NCBI GenBank assembly: GCA_018362895.1 | Contig: JAHALR010000012.1 | Coordinates: 29,312-93,311 of the forward strand | Length of the DNA stretch: 64,000 nucleotides | Source of the DNA: Clostridium sp. | Lineage (GTDB): Bacteria > Cyanobacteriota > Vampirovibrionia > Gastranaerophilales > Gastranaerophilaceae | Reading direction: 5' to 3' | In this document: piece by piece, positions 25,912 to 34,783 of the stretch | Position numbering within the stretch: the first letter of the stretch is position 1 | How the letters are laid out: each line of letters opens with the position of its first letter | Position numbers and translations under genes: made by a program | Notes under the pieces: model-generated | Databases searched by the model: none | The model's input: the letters and a program-made list of their open reading frames with translations, nothing else | What the model was told of the DNA's origin: nothing

Positions 25912-26376
25912 ATGAAGAAAATATTAGCATTATTATGTGTGTTTGTTATGGGAATGGCAGCAAATGCAGCCACTCCGGAAGAGGCTCTTGCTTTCTTCAA
26001 TAAGTATGTAAATGCTGCAAATACATACAGTGATACAATCACTGAATTTTATGCTCCAAATGCGAAAATAATCAGGGTTGTTATGAAACCTGACGGTTCT
26101 ACTGCTACGGTTACTGCTGATACAAAGCAGTATTTTAACCAAATGAGAATTGGTGCAAACGGTGCTAAGCTGACTAAGTATAAAAACTATTATACTGAAA
26201 GAAAAATCACAAAACATGGTAATGACTACAAAATTACCTGCTTGAGACAACCGTCTACGAGTGATTATAAAATACCTGCTCATTTTGTAATCGGACCTGA
26301 TGCAAATGGCAAATTAAAGATTAAAGAAGAAATGATGTATACGAAAGTTCAAAGATTCTTGAAATATGCAAAATAA
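25912..26376 (+). CDS. Small secreted protein, unknown (possibly NTF2-like)
   Basis: A 154-residue protein with a clear signal peptide (MKKILALLCVFVMGMAANAA). The mature part begins TPEEALAFFNKYVNAANTYSD and continues with alternating strands, a layout reminiscent of the NTF2/SnoaL-like fold, but without residues that decide it. A strong ribosome site (AAGGAGAGAG) precedes the ATG, and a hairpin terminator follows. It is monocistronic, and its short leader and strong signals suggest good expression. Confidence 0.75.
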   Translation: MKKILALLCVFVMGMAANAATPEEALAFFNKYVNAANTYSDTITEFYAPNAKIIRVVMKPDGSTATVTADTKQYFNQMRIGANGAKLTKYKNYYTERKITKHGNDYKITCLRQPSTSDYKIPAHFVIGPDANGKLKIKEEMMYTKVQRFLKYAK

Positions 26377-26383
26377 ATAACTT

Positions 26384-26411
26384 AAAAAAGTTCCTGATAA
26401 GGAACTTTTTT
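26384..26411. terminator. Bidirectional terminator
   Basis: AAAAAAGTTCC/GGAACTTTTTT 11-bp stem with loop TGATAA between convergent genes. Confidence 0.9.
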
Positions 26412-27375
26412 AGTCATATAAGTGACATTTTACATAATGAGTTTCTGAAATTTTTATTATCTCAGGTATAGTTTTGGAACAAATATCCATTGCATACGGG
26501 CATCTTGTGTGGAATCGGCAAGCTTTAGGCGGATTTTTTGGCGACGGAAGATCACCTTCAAGTTTGATTTCTTCTTGTTCTTTTTTGTGAATGGATGGTA
26601 CTGCTGAGATTAATGCCTGAGTATAAGGGTGTTTCGGATTTTTGAAAAGCTCTTCAGCTGTTGAGAGTTCAACGATATCACCCAGATACATTACGGCAAT
26701 TCTGTCTGATAAATATTTTACTACACCAAGATCATGTGAAATGAATAAAACAGTAAGGTTTAATTTTTCTTTTAAGTTTTTTAAAAGAGTTATAATTTGT
26801 GCCTGAATACTAACGTCAAGAGCAGAAACAGGCTCATCTGCCACAAGAAATTCCGGTTTTAGTATTAAAGCTCTGGCTATTGCAATTCTTTGTCTTTGGC
26901 CGCCTGAAAACTCGTGTGGATATCTTTTTAGCGATTCCTGGTCAAGTCCTGTCAGTTCAGTTACTTCTGTTATTCTTTTTCTTATTTCTTCTTTATCTCT
27001 TATTTTGTGAACAACCAGCGGTTCTCTCAGGATTTCATATGTAGTCATTCTTGGATCAAGGCTTGAATATGGATTCTGAAATATAAGTTGTGCTTTTTTT
27101 CTGAAGTTTTTAAGCTGGCAGCTGTCAAAAGCTAAGATATTTTCATCTTCGTAAAATACTTTGCCTTCGGGGGTTATGAGTTTAAGTATGGCTTTGCCCA
27201 GTGTTGATTTTCCACATCCTGATTCACCGACAAGTCCGAGAATTTCCCCTTTGTATATGTCAAGGTTTATACTATTTAGGGCATGGAGATATTCTTTAGC
27301 TTTGTTAGAAAAAGAAACTCCGCTTTGAATGGGGTAATACATATCCAAATTTTTAATTTCTATGAGTTTTTCCAT
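26410..27375 (-). CDS. oppF: Oligopeptide/dipeptide ABC transporter ATP-binding protein (OppF/DppF type)
   Basis: A 321-residue ATPase of peptide importers. Walker A is GESGCGKST (residues 50-58), the Q-loop lies in IFQNPYSSLDP, the signature is FSGGQRQRIAIARAL and Walker B is LVADEPVSALD. The C-terminal extension with RFHTRCPYAMDICSK is the cysteine-rich OppF/DppF domain. No OppA, B, C or D is adjacent, so the rest of the importer must be elsewhere. It is transcribed after the lytic transglycosylase gene, which would suit uptake of wall peptides (inference). Confidence 0.92.
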   Translation of the reverse strand: MEKLIEIKNLDMYYPIQSGVSFSNKAKEYLHALNSINLDIYKGEILGLVGESGCGKSTLGKAILKLITPEGKVFYEDENILAFDSCQLKNFRKKAQLIFQNPYSSLDPRMTTYEILREPLVVHKIRDKEEIRKRITEVTELTGLDQESLKRYPHEFSGGQRQRIAIARALILKPEFLVADEPVSALDVSIQAQIITLLKNLKEKLNLTVLFISHDLGVVKYLSDRIAVMYLGDIVELSTAEELFKNPKHPYTQALISAVPSIHKKEQEEIKLEGDLPSPKNPPKACRFHTRCPYAMDICSKTIPEIIKISETHYVKCHLYD

Positions 27376-27408
27376 AAATTTATTATATCTTTTTAGAGGA
27401 ATAATAAT

Positions 27409-29412
27409 CTAGTATACATTTAGGTATACCCAATAGCTTCTATATACTTTTTTTACATAATCTTTTGTTTCAGTGTAAGGAATGTTTTCAATGAACTCAT
27501 CAAAATTATCATAATTTAGGTTTTCGTGCCAGTTTCTTACGGCATTGGGACCTCCATTATACGATGCAACAGCCAGCAAGTCATTATTGTGAAGTTTTTG
27601 TTTTGCATAATCAAGGTATGCACATCCAAGTGTTATGTTAGTTTCAGGATTGTACAGAGAGGATGAACCATTATATTTGATACCTTTCTTAGAAGCAATA
27701 TAAGATGCAGTTGCTGGCATGAGCTGCATAAGACCCATTGCGCCTGCTGTGCTTCCTGCTTTCGGATTATAGTAGCTTTCTTCTCTAATCAATGCGGCTA
27801 CTAAATAAGCATCCAGTCCATAATATTTTGCATTATCATTGATATATTCCTGATAGTGAAGCTGATATGCGAGTTTGTAAAGACTATCAGAGAATGAAGG
27901 TTTTGTTTCAAGTTCAGAAATTGCATCTCTGGCAAGTGCTGCTGATGAAGCATATTTGCCTTCTTTATATAAAAGCCAGCTTCTTATAACTTTATTATCA
28001 GGTTCTATTTCTCCCAGAAGAGAATAATCTTTCAGCTTGATAATTGTATTTATGAGGGTTAAATTGTCATCTGAAATGTTTGTATGCCGAATAGGAAATA
28101 GCATAATCTGTTCGGATTCAGGCAGTCGATGAGAAGTTTTTGTTTTCCAGCCTGAACTATGCGAAGAAAAACTCAGCTTTTTAGCTGCTCTAAATGCATA
28201 ATAATTATCAGGGTATTTTTCTAAAAGTCTTTGATAGAATCCTTTTGCTTCATTTCTTAGTCCCTGTTTTTCGGCTATTTTTCCCATCCAGAACATTACT
28301 CTTGCTGAAGCATTTGTGTTCGGGTAATCTCTCAGGTGAATTTGTCCGAGCCTCATTGCTTCATCATATTTGTTTAGTTTATAAGCCTGCCAGAAAAGAT
28401 TTGCTAGTGCATCTGATGCATAGTTACCTTTTGGATATTTGGTGAAAATTTCTTTGTACAATTTGAACTTTGTTTCATTATTTTCATATTTTGTGAGTCT
28501 ATAAAGAATATAGTCTGAGCCTGCGGCATTTACTGCTTGTGAAATTTCTAATGCTTTATATAACCCGCTTTGAGGTCCTTGTGGATATATGTTTACGTAA
28601 TTTTCAATAAACTCTCTCAGTTCGTCTTCAGGTATATTGTGGGAATATTTTGCGTATCCGTTTTCAAAAATTTCTCTGCTTTTTTGATATTCTCCAAGTT
28701 TTTTATCAGCAATAGAAATGTATCCCCAGCTTGATGACATGTATGATTTATTAAGATTTTTGATTGATTCTTTAATATTGCCGTTTTTGAGATACGTTTT
28801 TCCTATAATGTTGTAATCCTCTTGGTTAAGCTCCAGGTTCAATGAGACAATTTCGTTAACACAAGCCATAGCATATCTGCCGTCAGATGCTGATTTTAAA
28901 TATTCAATAAAAAAATTCTTTGCTTTTTGTTTATCCTGGTTCTTATATATTAGCCCCAGATAATAATTTGAAGCTGTACTATATTCACTGTCTTTAAAAT
29001 TTCTTTTTATTGCATTGAATGTCTTTTCTGATTTAGAAAATTCTTCTTCTCTAAAATAGTTTTGTGCAAGGGCATAATATACCTTTTGTATAAAAACAGA
29101 GTCAGGATATTTTTCTATAAAAAGCTTGTATCTTTTAGCTGCTGTATCTACATCTTTTAGTTCATCAGCACAAAGAGCCTGATGCAAAAGAGCTATTTCA
29201 TATATTGCAGAATTTTTTGAGACATTGGAAAAATTGAAGAATGCATTTTCATAATCTTTTTTATTAAGATAGTGAAGTCCTTGCTCATAAGTACGATAAT
29301 CTTTTTCTGAAACCTGTGTCATCTTAACGACATTTGTTAAAACTATAAGAATCAATATAGCAAAGGCTGCTGTAATAAATATGAATTTAAGTTTTTTTCT
29401 CCAATCCTGCAT
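27409..29412 (-). CDS. Slt-type lytic transglycosylase with TPR-like N-terminal region
   Basis: A 667-residue envelope protein. One membrane anchor (about residues 9-30) is followed by a long region of helical TPR-like repeats and a C-terminal SLT domain. Catalytic Glu is E545 in REESYYNPKAGS, followed by GAMGLMQLMPATA and AVASYNGGPNAVRNW. It cleaves the glycan strands of peptidoglycan. The architecture resembles Slt70, whose superhelical ring precedes the catalytic domain, but this one is membrane-anchored. It lies 33 bp upstream of the oppF gene on the same strand. Confidence 0.92.
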   Translation of the reverse strand: MQDWRKKLKFIFITAAFAILILIVLTNVVKMTQVSEKDYRTYEQGLHYLNKKDYENAFFNFSNVSKNSAIYEIALLHQALCADELKDVDTAAKRYKLFIEKYPDSVFIQKVYYALAQNYFREEEFSKSEKTFNAIKRNFKDSEYSTASNYYLGLIYKNQDKQKAKNFFIEYLKSASDGRYAMACVNEIVSLNLELNQEDYNIIGKTYLKNGNIKESIKNLNKSYMSSSWGYISIADKKLGEYQKSREIFENGYAKYSHNIPEDELREFIENYVNIYPQGPQSGLYKALEISQAVNAAGSDYILYRLTKYENNETKFKLYKEIFTKYPKGNYASDALANLFWQAYKLNKYDEAMRLGQIHLRDYPNTNASARVMFWMGKIAEKQGLRNEAKGFYQRLLEKYPDNYYAFRAAKKLSFSSHSSGWKTKTSHRLPESEQIMLFPIRHTNISDDNLTLINTIIKLKDYSLLGEIEPDNKVIRSWLLYKEGKYASSAALARDAISELETKPSFSDSLYKLAYQLHYQEYINDNAKYYGLDAYLVAALIREESYYNPKAGSTAGAMGLMQLMPATASYIASKKGIKYNGSSSLYNPETNITLGCAYLDYAKQKLHNNDLLAVASYNGGPNAVRNWHENLNYDNFDEFIENIPYTETKDYVKKVYRSYWVYLNVY

Positions 29413-29590
29413 ATTTAATTATTCCGAGTTGATTGTCCCGTTTTTCTATATATTTAAAATCAGAATTCTTTTTATGAAATCTTTCTTAAGTATCCTCAAA
29501 ATCTGACAAAAGAGCAAGGTCTTTTATCAATATTTATAGCATATTATATCTGAACGTTGCCATAGAGTATAAAGTTTACGAGAGAGAGTT

Positions 29591-29743
29591 ATGCATATTT
29601 ATTCCAATGATAGTTATAAGAAAAAACAAGCAGAATTTGTTGAAAAAAACTTTATGAAAGATTTAAGCAAAGTCTTTTCAAAAAAATCTAATCGGGTAAT
29701 AAAAAACTATATATATTATTGTGAACCGATAAAAATAAATTAA
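29591..29743 (+). CDS. Small basic protein, 50 residues, unknown
   Basis: A short ORF (MHIYSNDSYKKKQAEFVEKN start, ending YYCEPIKIN) with a purine-rich ribosome site (GAGAGAG) 2-8 bases before the ATG. It is lysine-rich and mostly helical, and overlaps the end of the convergent histidine-kinase gene by 4 bp. A TATAAA at 29568-29573 could be its -10. Real coding status is uncertain. Confidence 0.4.
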   Translation: MHIYSNDSYKKKQAEFVEKNFMKDLSKVFSKKSNRVIKNYIYYCEPIKIN

Positions 29744-31179
29744 TTTTGGGTGATTTCAACATCTAATGATTGTTCGTAAGGTATGCAGAAAGTGAATTTT
29801 GCACCGCATCCTGGTTTTGATTCTACATAAATTTTGCCGTTGTGTGCTTCTATTATTTTTTTTGAAATAAATAAACCAAGTCCGGATCCTACTTTTTTAA
29901 ATCGTTCTGCACCAGAAATGTATTCATTAAATATTGTATCCAGTTTGTCTTCTGCAATACCCGGTCCTTCATCTTGTACGGACACTTCAATATTATCGGG
30001 GTTTTGTTTTACAGATATATAGATTGTTGTGTCAGGCGGAGAATATTCTGAAGCATTTGCTATTAAATTTGTTATGACTCTCTTCATTTCAAGTTCGTCA
30101 AAGTTCAAAATATCATTAGTTATATCTGTGTTGATTTTTATTGTTTGATTCTGTTCTTCAAGAAGGTATTTTAGTCCATCTATACTCGATTGAAGAATCA
30201 GTTTTATGGAGTTTGGTTTTTTATGTAATTTGCATTGACCGTTGTCTATTTTATATCTTGTGAGTACATTATCCGTCATTCTAATCATATATCGAGAAGA
30301 ATGAAGAATTTCTTTTACCATTTCTTGTTGTTCTTCATTTAACTCTCCAAAACTGCCATCAAGAAGTAGTTCTAGAGCCCTTTTTTCCGCCCTTACAGGC
30401 GTTTTTAAGTCATGCGTAAGCATTTCTATAAATCTTTCTCTGTCTCTTTCTGCTTTGATTTCTTCTGTTAAATCAGTCATAACAATCAAATAGCCAGCGG
30501 AACTGTCCGCTACATGTATTTTTGATATGTTTGTTTTTGTGTATTTTTCTTCTTCTATAATGACTCTGAATGAAATATATTCATTATCTGATTTAACAAA
30601 TTCTTGCAATAATTCAATGTTTTCTGTTTGATTATTTTCTTTAAGTATCTCAATAAAACTTTTGTTCAAATATTTTTTGTTGGTCAAAAGTTTGTGGTTT
30701 TGTGAAATTATGTTGAAATTCAAATCGGCAAGTATAATTTCATCTTTGGTGAATTCATAGATAATATCGAGTTTCTTTTTTTCTTTTAAAAGCTCGTCTT
30801 GCATGTGCTTTAGTTTCAAAACGCTTTTTACTTGTGCACGTGTTGTATTTACATCGAAGGGCTTTTCAATATAAGCAAAAGAGCCGAGATTGTATCCTCT
30901 GATTTTGTTTTCATTGGCACCGTGGGCACTTACATAGATGATAGGTGTGTTTTTGTGCGTTTCGGTAAATTTTTCGGTAAAATTGAAACCATCCATTTCA
31001 GGCATGACGACATCAATCAATGCCAGATCAATTTTAACGTCTTTTAAATCTTCCAAAGCTTTTAAGGGGCTGATGTATGATAAAATTTCATAACCTAAAG
31101 GTTCTAATGTTGCTTCAAGCAATTCTATGTTCATTGCATTGTCGTCAACAATTAATAGTTTTCCTTCTGTCTTTTCCAT
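29740..31179 (-). CDS. Receiver-histidine kinase hybrid
   Basis: A 479-residue soluble signalling protein with the receiver at the N-terminus (phospho-acceptor D56 in LIDVVMPEMDG, conserved Lys in IEKPFD), a PAS-like region (about 135-240), then HisKA with H256 (LTHDLKTPVRAEKRA) and a HATPase domain (NLIANASEYSPP, DEGPGIAED, GSGLGLFISKK). REC-first hybrids are common in Cyanobacteria. No membrane segment is seen, so the input is cytoplasmic or comes by phosphotransfer to D56. No partner regulator is adjacent; those at 39-40 kb are candidates. Confidence 0.92.
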   Translation of the reverse strand: MEKTEGKLLIVDDNAMNIELLEATLEPLGYEILSYISPLKALEDLKDVKIDLALIDVVMPEMDGFNFTEKFTETHKNTPIIYVSAHGANENKIRGYNLGSFAYIEKPFDVNTTRAQVKSVLKLKHMQDELLKEKKKLDIIYEFTKDEIILADLNFNIISQNHKLLTNKKYLNKSFIEILKENNQTENIELLQEFVKSDNEYISFRVIIEEEKYTKTNISKIHVADSSAGYLIVMTDLTEEIKAERDRERFIEMLTHDLKTPVRAEKRALELLLDGSFGELNEEQQEMVKEILHSSRYMIRMTDNVLTRYKIDNGQCKLHKKPNSIKLILQSSIDGLKYLLEEQNQTIKINTDITNDILNFDELEMKRVITNLIANASEYSPPDTTIYISVKQNPDNIEVSVQDEGPGIAEDKLDTIFNEYISGAERFKKVGSGLGLFISKKIIEAHNGKIYVESKPGCGAKFTFCIPYEQSLDVEITQN

Positions 31180-31271
31180 TCTGATTTCTTCCTTTACACT
31201 GGGAAACTTATCTTAAATCTTTTATAGTAAAATAAGAATTACCCAACTGGAGGATTATTTCTTTAATTGTA

Positions 31272-32096
31272 TCATTCTTTGATACCTCCAGCCAGCATAT
31301 CATTTATGAAATATTTTTTACCCGCTAAAAAAATTAAAATTACAGGAATTGATAATATAACCGAACAGGCACATAAATCTCCCCACATTATTATTTCTCT
31401 AAAGCTGCCTCTAAATTGAGAAACCGCTACTGGAAGAGTTGTTACTGCTTCTGAATTTGTTACTATCAATGGCCACATAAAACTGTTCCATGCGGTGATA
31501 AATGTAAAAAGAGCCAGTGTCACTGCTGCCGGAGTAGAAAGTGGCAATGCAATTTTGAAAAATATTTCAAAGAAATTACATCCGTCTATTTTGGCTGCAT
31601 CTTCAATTTCCGAAGACAGCCCTTTAAACCATTGTCTCATTAAAAACACACCAAAACCACCGAATATACCGGGAAGAATTAATGCCTGATATGTGTCAAT
31701 CCAATGAAGTTCTCTCATTAAAAAGAAAAGCGGGATTATGTTAACCTGAGGTGGTATCATCATTGTTAGCAGAAATATGAAAAATATAAAATCTTTGTGT
31801 TCAAATTTGCTTCTTGCAAAAGCAAAACCTGCCATTGATGAAAAAAGAACCTGAAAAATTGTAGTTGTTGCTGCAACAAAGAGGCTGTTTATGAAAAATC
31901 TTGTTATAGGCAGTCTGGTAAAAACATCTTGATAGTTGTTTAGTATAATTGGATTCGGAAGAATTTGGGGCGGGTAAGAAAAAATCTGAGAATTTGTCAT
32001 AAAGGACACGCTCAACATCCATAAAAAAGGCGCAATCATAGAAACTGCACCCAGAACTATTAACGTGTATCCAATTATTATAAATGCTCTTTTCAT
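31272..32096 (-). CDS. Carbohydrate ABC transporter permease (MalG type)
   Basis: A 274-residue inner-membrane permease read from the ATG at 32096 (MKRAFIIIGYTLIVLGAVSM); a longer frame to 32321 adds 75 implausible residues. It has about six membrane helices. The EAA loop reads EIEDAAKIDGCNFFEIFFKI, the site that docks the ATPase. The N-terminal layout and APFLWMLSVSF are typical of the MalG/UgpE family. Its MalF partner, binding protein and ATPase are not in the window, so it is an orphan here. Confidence 0.88.
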   Translation of the reverse strand: MKRAFIIIGYTLIVLGAVSMIAPFLWMLSVSFMTNSQIFSYPPQILPNPIILNNYQDVFTRLPITRFFINSLFVAATTTIFQVLFSSMAGFAFARSKFEHKDFIFFIFLLTMMIPPQVNIIPLFFLMRELHWIDTYQALILPGIFGGFGVFLMRQWFKGLSSEIEDAAKIDGCNFFEIFFKIALPLSTPAAVTLALFTFITAWNSFMWPLIVTNSEAVTTLPVAVSQFRGSFREIIMWGDLCACSVILSIPVILIFLAGKKYFINDMLAGGIKE

Positions 32097-32254
32097 AAAG
32101 TTTATTTTAAAAGGTTTAAGTGAAGAATACAAGTTTTGTGCAGGTTTCAGAGAAGAATTTATTTGCAATATTTCTTCATAAATCTGATTTTTACACTTAT
32201 TTTTTTTATAAAAATATGTTATACTACAAATGTAACAACAAGAAAGATGAAGAT

Positions 32255-32761
32255 ATGAGTCGGGTGCTTTTATTGAATTCTGAAAATGAGCCGCTTCGAA
32301 TATGTAGCTGGAAGCGAGCACTGGTATTGTTGTTAAAAGGTAAGGCGGAGTGTGATGAACGTATTAAAAATATAGAAGATTATATCAGTATAGACAATAC
32401 TTATATACCTAAAGTTATAAAACTTAACTATGACATGGCAGTTCCTTATAGGGAACTGCCTTTTAGTCGAGAGAATGTGTTTGTCAGGGATGAATATACC
32501 TGTCAGTATTGCGGGAAAAAATTTCCTGCTTCTGAACTTACCTTGGATCATGTTTATCCGAAATCGCGTCTGGGGCCTGATATTTGGGAAAATATAGTTA
32601 CATGTTGTAAAGAGTGTAATCAATATAAAGCAGACAAGACTCCTAAAGAAGCAGGAATGAAATTGCTCAGGCGACCATTTCGTCCAAAAGAATATTTTGA
32701 ATATGAGATGAAAAAATACTCATATTATGAACAATTGTACTGGAAAAACTGGGCATCATAA
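32255..32761 (+). CDS. HNH endonuclease family protein
   Basis: A 168-residue protein from the ATG at 32255 (MSRVLLLNSENEPLR), preferred over an upstream ATG at 32120 because family members begin with this VLLLNxxxEPL block. The HNH core runs CQYCGKKFPASELTLDHVYP ... NIVTCCKECNQYKADKTP, with two CxxC zinc pairs and the DH active-site motif. Close homologues are widespread in Cyanobacteria, usually as single genes of unknown DNA substrate. It diverges from the permease gene. No restriction genes surround it. Confidence 0.88.
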   Translation: MSRVLLLNSENEPLRICSWKRALVLLLKGKAECDERIKNIEDYISIDNTYIPKVIKLNYDMAVPYRELPFSRENVFVRDEYTCQYCGKKFPASELTLDHVYPKSRLGPDIWENIVTCCKECNQYKADKTPKEAGMKLLRRPFRPKEYFEYEMKKYSYYEQLYWKNWAS

Positions 32762-32808
32762 TCTGAATTTGAATAGCAAAAAATTTTATATTTATATTTT
32801 TTATAAGT

Positions 32809-33612
32809 ATGATTTGTTCTCGTTCCTTCAACACTACTGATTTTAATTTGATACAACAGTCAAAACAGATTTTTTCTGACTGTTATATGCTTTCATCTTT
32901 GGAGGCATTGGCTCATTCGACTCAAGGCAGGAATGTTTTAAGTGATAACGTACAAAGGCTATGTCTCAATACATCAATTAAATCAGAAAACTTTAAAGAT
33001 ATTTTTTGCAAGAACACTCCTTCTCTTGAAAATGCTTTAAATCAGTGTGAGGTTTTTCGTGTAAGATTCAAAAACGTGAAAGGTAATCAAGAAGATTTTT
33101 TTATTTCGCAGAACAATCCAAAATACTCAGAAATTTGGGCAAAACAAAAAAATCCGGTGATTTTTGCTTTTGAATCAGCAATGTCTGAGCTTTTAAAAAA
33201 ATACCCTGACAAGAAACCTTTAATCAGTAAAATTGTTTTTCCTTTTAAAAAGAATTTCGAATACAACAAGGTTTCTAATTTTATGGAGATGTTTACCGGC
33301 AAAAAACCTTATATTTTAGCAGAAACATCTTTTAATCTAAATTTGAAGCCTTATAAAAAAGAAGTTTATAAACTTTTTGAAAGGTTAGGTAACACAAATT
33401 CTGATGATTACAGCTTTGTTGTTGGAAGTGGTATGAAAAAAATGGACGATGGACGAAGATGGCATTGTTATACTGTTTTGCATGTTGATAATGATAAGAA
33501 AAGAATTGTGCTTTTAAATAAGAGAACAAACGAGCCAAGAGAGTATGGTTTTGATGAGGCTATAAAAAAATTAAAATATTTTGTAGGATATTTTAATGAA
33601 GATCTAAAATAA
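32809..33612 (+). CDS. Calpain-like cysteine protease (C2 family fold), putative
   Basis: A 267-residue protein without a signal peptide. Three short motifs in order match the calpain catalytic triad: FSDCYMLSSLEALA (C25; calpains have GDCWFLAALASLA), RRWHCYTVLHVD (H219) and VLLNKRTNEP (N237; calpains have RNPWG). Overall identity appears low and the assignment rests on these motifs. Bacterial calpain-like proteins are often secreted or toxin-like, but nothing here shows export. It lies 47 bp after the HNH gene and ends one base before convergent fliR. Confidence 0.65.
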   Translation: MICSRSFNTTDFNLIQQSKQIFSDCYMLSSLEALAHSTQGRNVLSDNVQRLCLNTSIKSENFKDIFCKNTPSLENALNQCEVFRVRFKNVKGNQEDFFISQNNPKYSEIWAKQKNPVIFAFESAMSELLKKYPDKKPLISKIVFPFKKNFEYNKVSNFMEMFTGKKPYILAETSFNLNLKPYKKEVYKLFERLGNTNSDDYSFVVGSGMKKMDDGRRWHCYTVLHVDNDKKRIVLLNKRTNEPREYGFDEAIKKLKYFVGYFNEDLK

Positions 33613-34395
33613 TTAAAATATTTTTGCAAATGACATAAAGTAATCATCAATTACATTAAATATAATTGGCATAATCCAGAGAAGAATTGCCGCTCCTAGG
33701 ACCGGTTTGAAAAGGAAACTCAATTGGAAAACGTTTACCTGTGGTGCTGTTTTTGAAATTATACCTAGAATTAAATCCTGTCCAAGTGTAGCAAGAAGCA
33801 CAGGTGAAGCTATTTGCAGTCCGACATATAGAACGTTTGAAGTTAGTGTAATAAGATAATCTTTATTTACGATTTGATCGAGTGGGATTGCACTTGCATA
33901 AATTGGAAATATCTCAAAGCTTCTATGCAGGGCATTTATCAGCCAGTAAACACCACCTATATTTATAAATAATATTACAGCAAGTAATCCAAAGAAGTTC
34001 CCTAGAATAGAAACCTGAGCACCGGCAGTTGGATCCAAAACCATTGCAGAGGAAAGACCCATTTGCATGTTTATCATATCTCCGGCTGCTGCAATGGCTA
34101 GAACTATACAGTTAGCTATAAAGCCTATTATCATTCCTCCGACGACGTTCAAAATAATGCCAAGAACAAGCGATGTACCTTTAGGCACCGCATGTGTCTC
34201 AACTGTCATCATTAAGATTATTGTGAGTACCATTGCAAAGGAAAGTTTAACAAATCCTGGAATCTCTTTTCTGTTTAAAACAGGAGCAAATCTGATGAAT
34301 CCGAGTACTCTTGCAAAAATAAATATACCTGCACTGAGACCGCTATTTATTTCAGGAAAATATTTGGGAAATGCTTCTAATATTGTATCAATCAT
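33613..34395 (-). CDS. fliR: Flagellar biosynthesis protein FliR
   Basis: A 260-residue polytopic membrane protein of the flagellar export gate, with about six helices. Recognisable stretches are FIFARVLGFIRFAPVLNRKEIP, GDMINMQMGLSSAMVLDPTAG and NVFQLSFLFKPVLG. It is the last gene of a minus-strand operon, and its ATG overlaps the TGA of the preceding gene (TGATG), indicating translational coupling. FlhA and FlhB, its usual neighbours, are outside the window. Confidence 0.93.
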   Translation of the reverse strand: MIDTILEAFPKYFPEINSGLSAGIFIFARVLGFIRFAPVLNRKEIPGFVKLSFAMVLTIILMMTVETHAVPKGTSLVLGIILNVVGGMIIGFIANCIVLAIAAAGDMINMQMGLSSAMVLDPTAGAQVSILGNFFGLLAVILFINIGGVYWLINALHRSFEIFPIYASAIPLDQIVNKDYLITLTSNVLYVGLQIASPVLLATLGQDLILGIISKTAPQVNVFQLSFLFKPVLGAAILLWIMPIIFNVIDDYFMSFAKIF

Positions 34396-34757
34396 CAGTG
34401 TTTAATCTCATTTTCCGGCTTATCCAGTTTTAACAGCCCTTTGTCTTCATCTGCTTTGTCATCAATCAGAAGTTTGATAGTTGTATTTTTTTCGTTAAGT
34501 TTGAATGTAATATATGCGATGCCTTCTTCATAGGTTGTTATTATAAGATTTGAGTCAGTTGTAAAAATTTCAGTTACACTTTCTGCTTTAACAATTCTGG
34601 GATTGCTGTTTTGAATATCTTTAGGGCGTTGTTTAAGATCCAGAATATAACTTTCATTTGTATGAAGATTTAAAACAGCACCTGACTCTATTGCATGTGC
34701 ATTAATCAGGAACTGCGGCAGTATTAATAATGACAAAAATAAAAGTAACTTTTTCAT
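34395..34757 (-). CDS. Exported protein with pilus/secretin N-terminal-like domain
   Basis: A 120-residue protein with a signal peptide (MKKLLLFLSLLILPQFLINA). The mature part (LNLHTNESYILDLKQRPKDI ... NPRIVKAESVTEIFTTDSNLIITTYEEGIAYITF) has the order of strands and the typical LxxGxSxxLxL...P..V.VxNPxI pattern of the T2SS/T3SS/Tad secretin N-terminal domain (CpaC/RcpA N-region). The secretin part is absent. Sitting between fliQ and fliR and coupled to fliR, it may be a periplasmic flagellar accessory protein. That role is inferred. Confidence 0.65.
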   Translation of the reverse strand: MKKLLLFLSLLILPQFLINAHAIESGAVLNLHTNESYILDLKQRPKDIQNSNPRIVKAESVTEIFTTDSNLIITTYEEGIAYITFKLNEKNTTIKLLIDDKADEDKGLLKLDKPENEIKH

Positions 34758-34783
34758 AAATACTCCTTATGCTGTTTTCTCCA

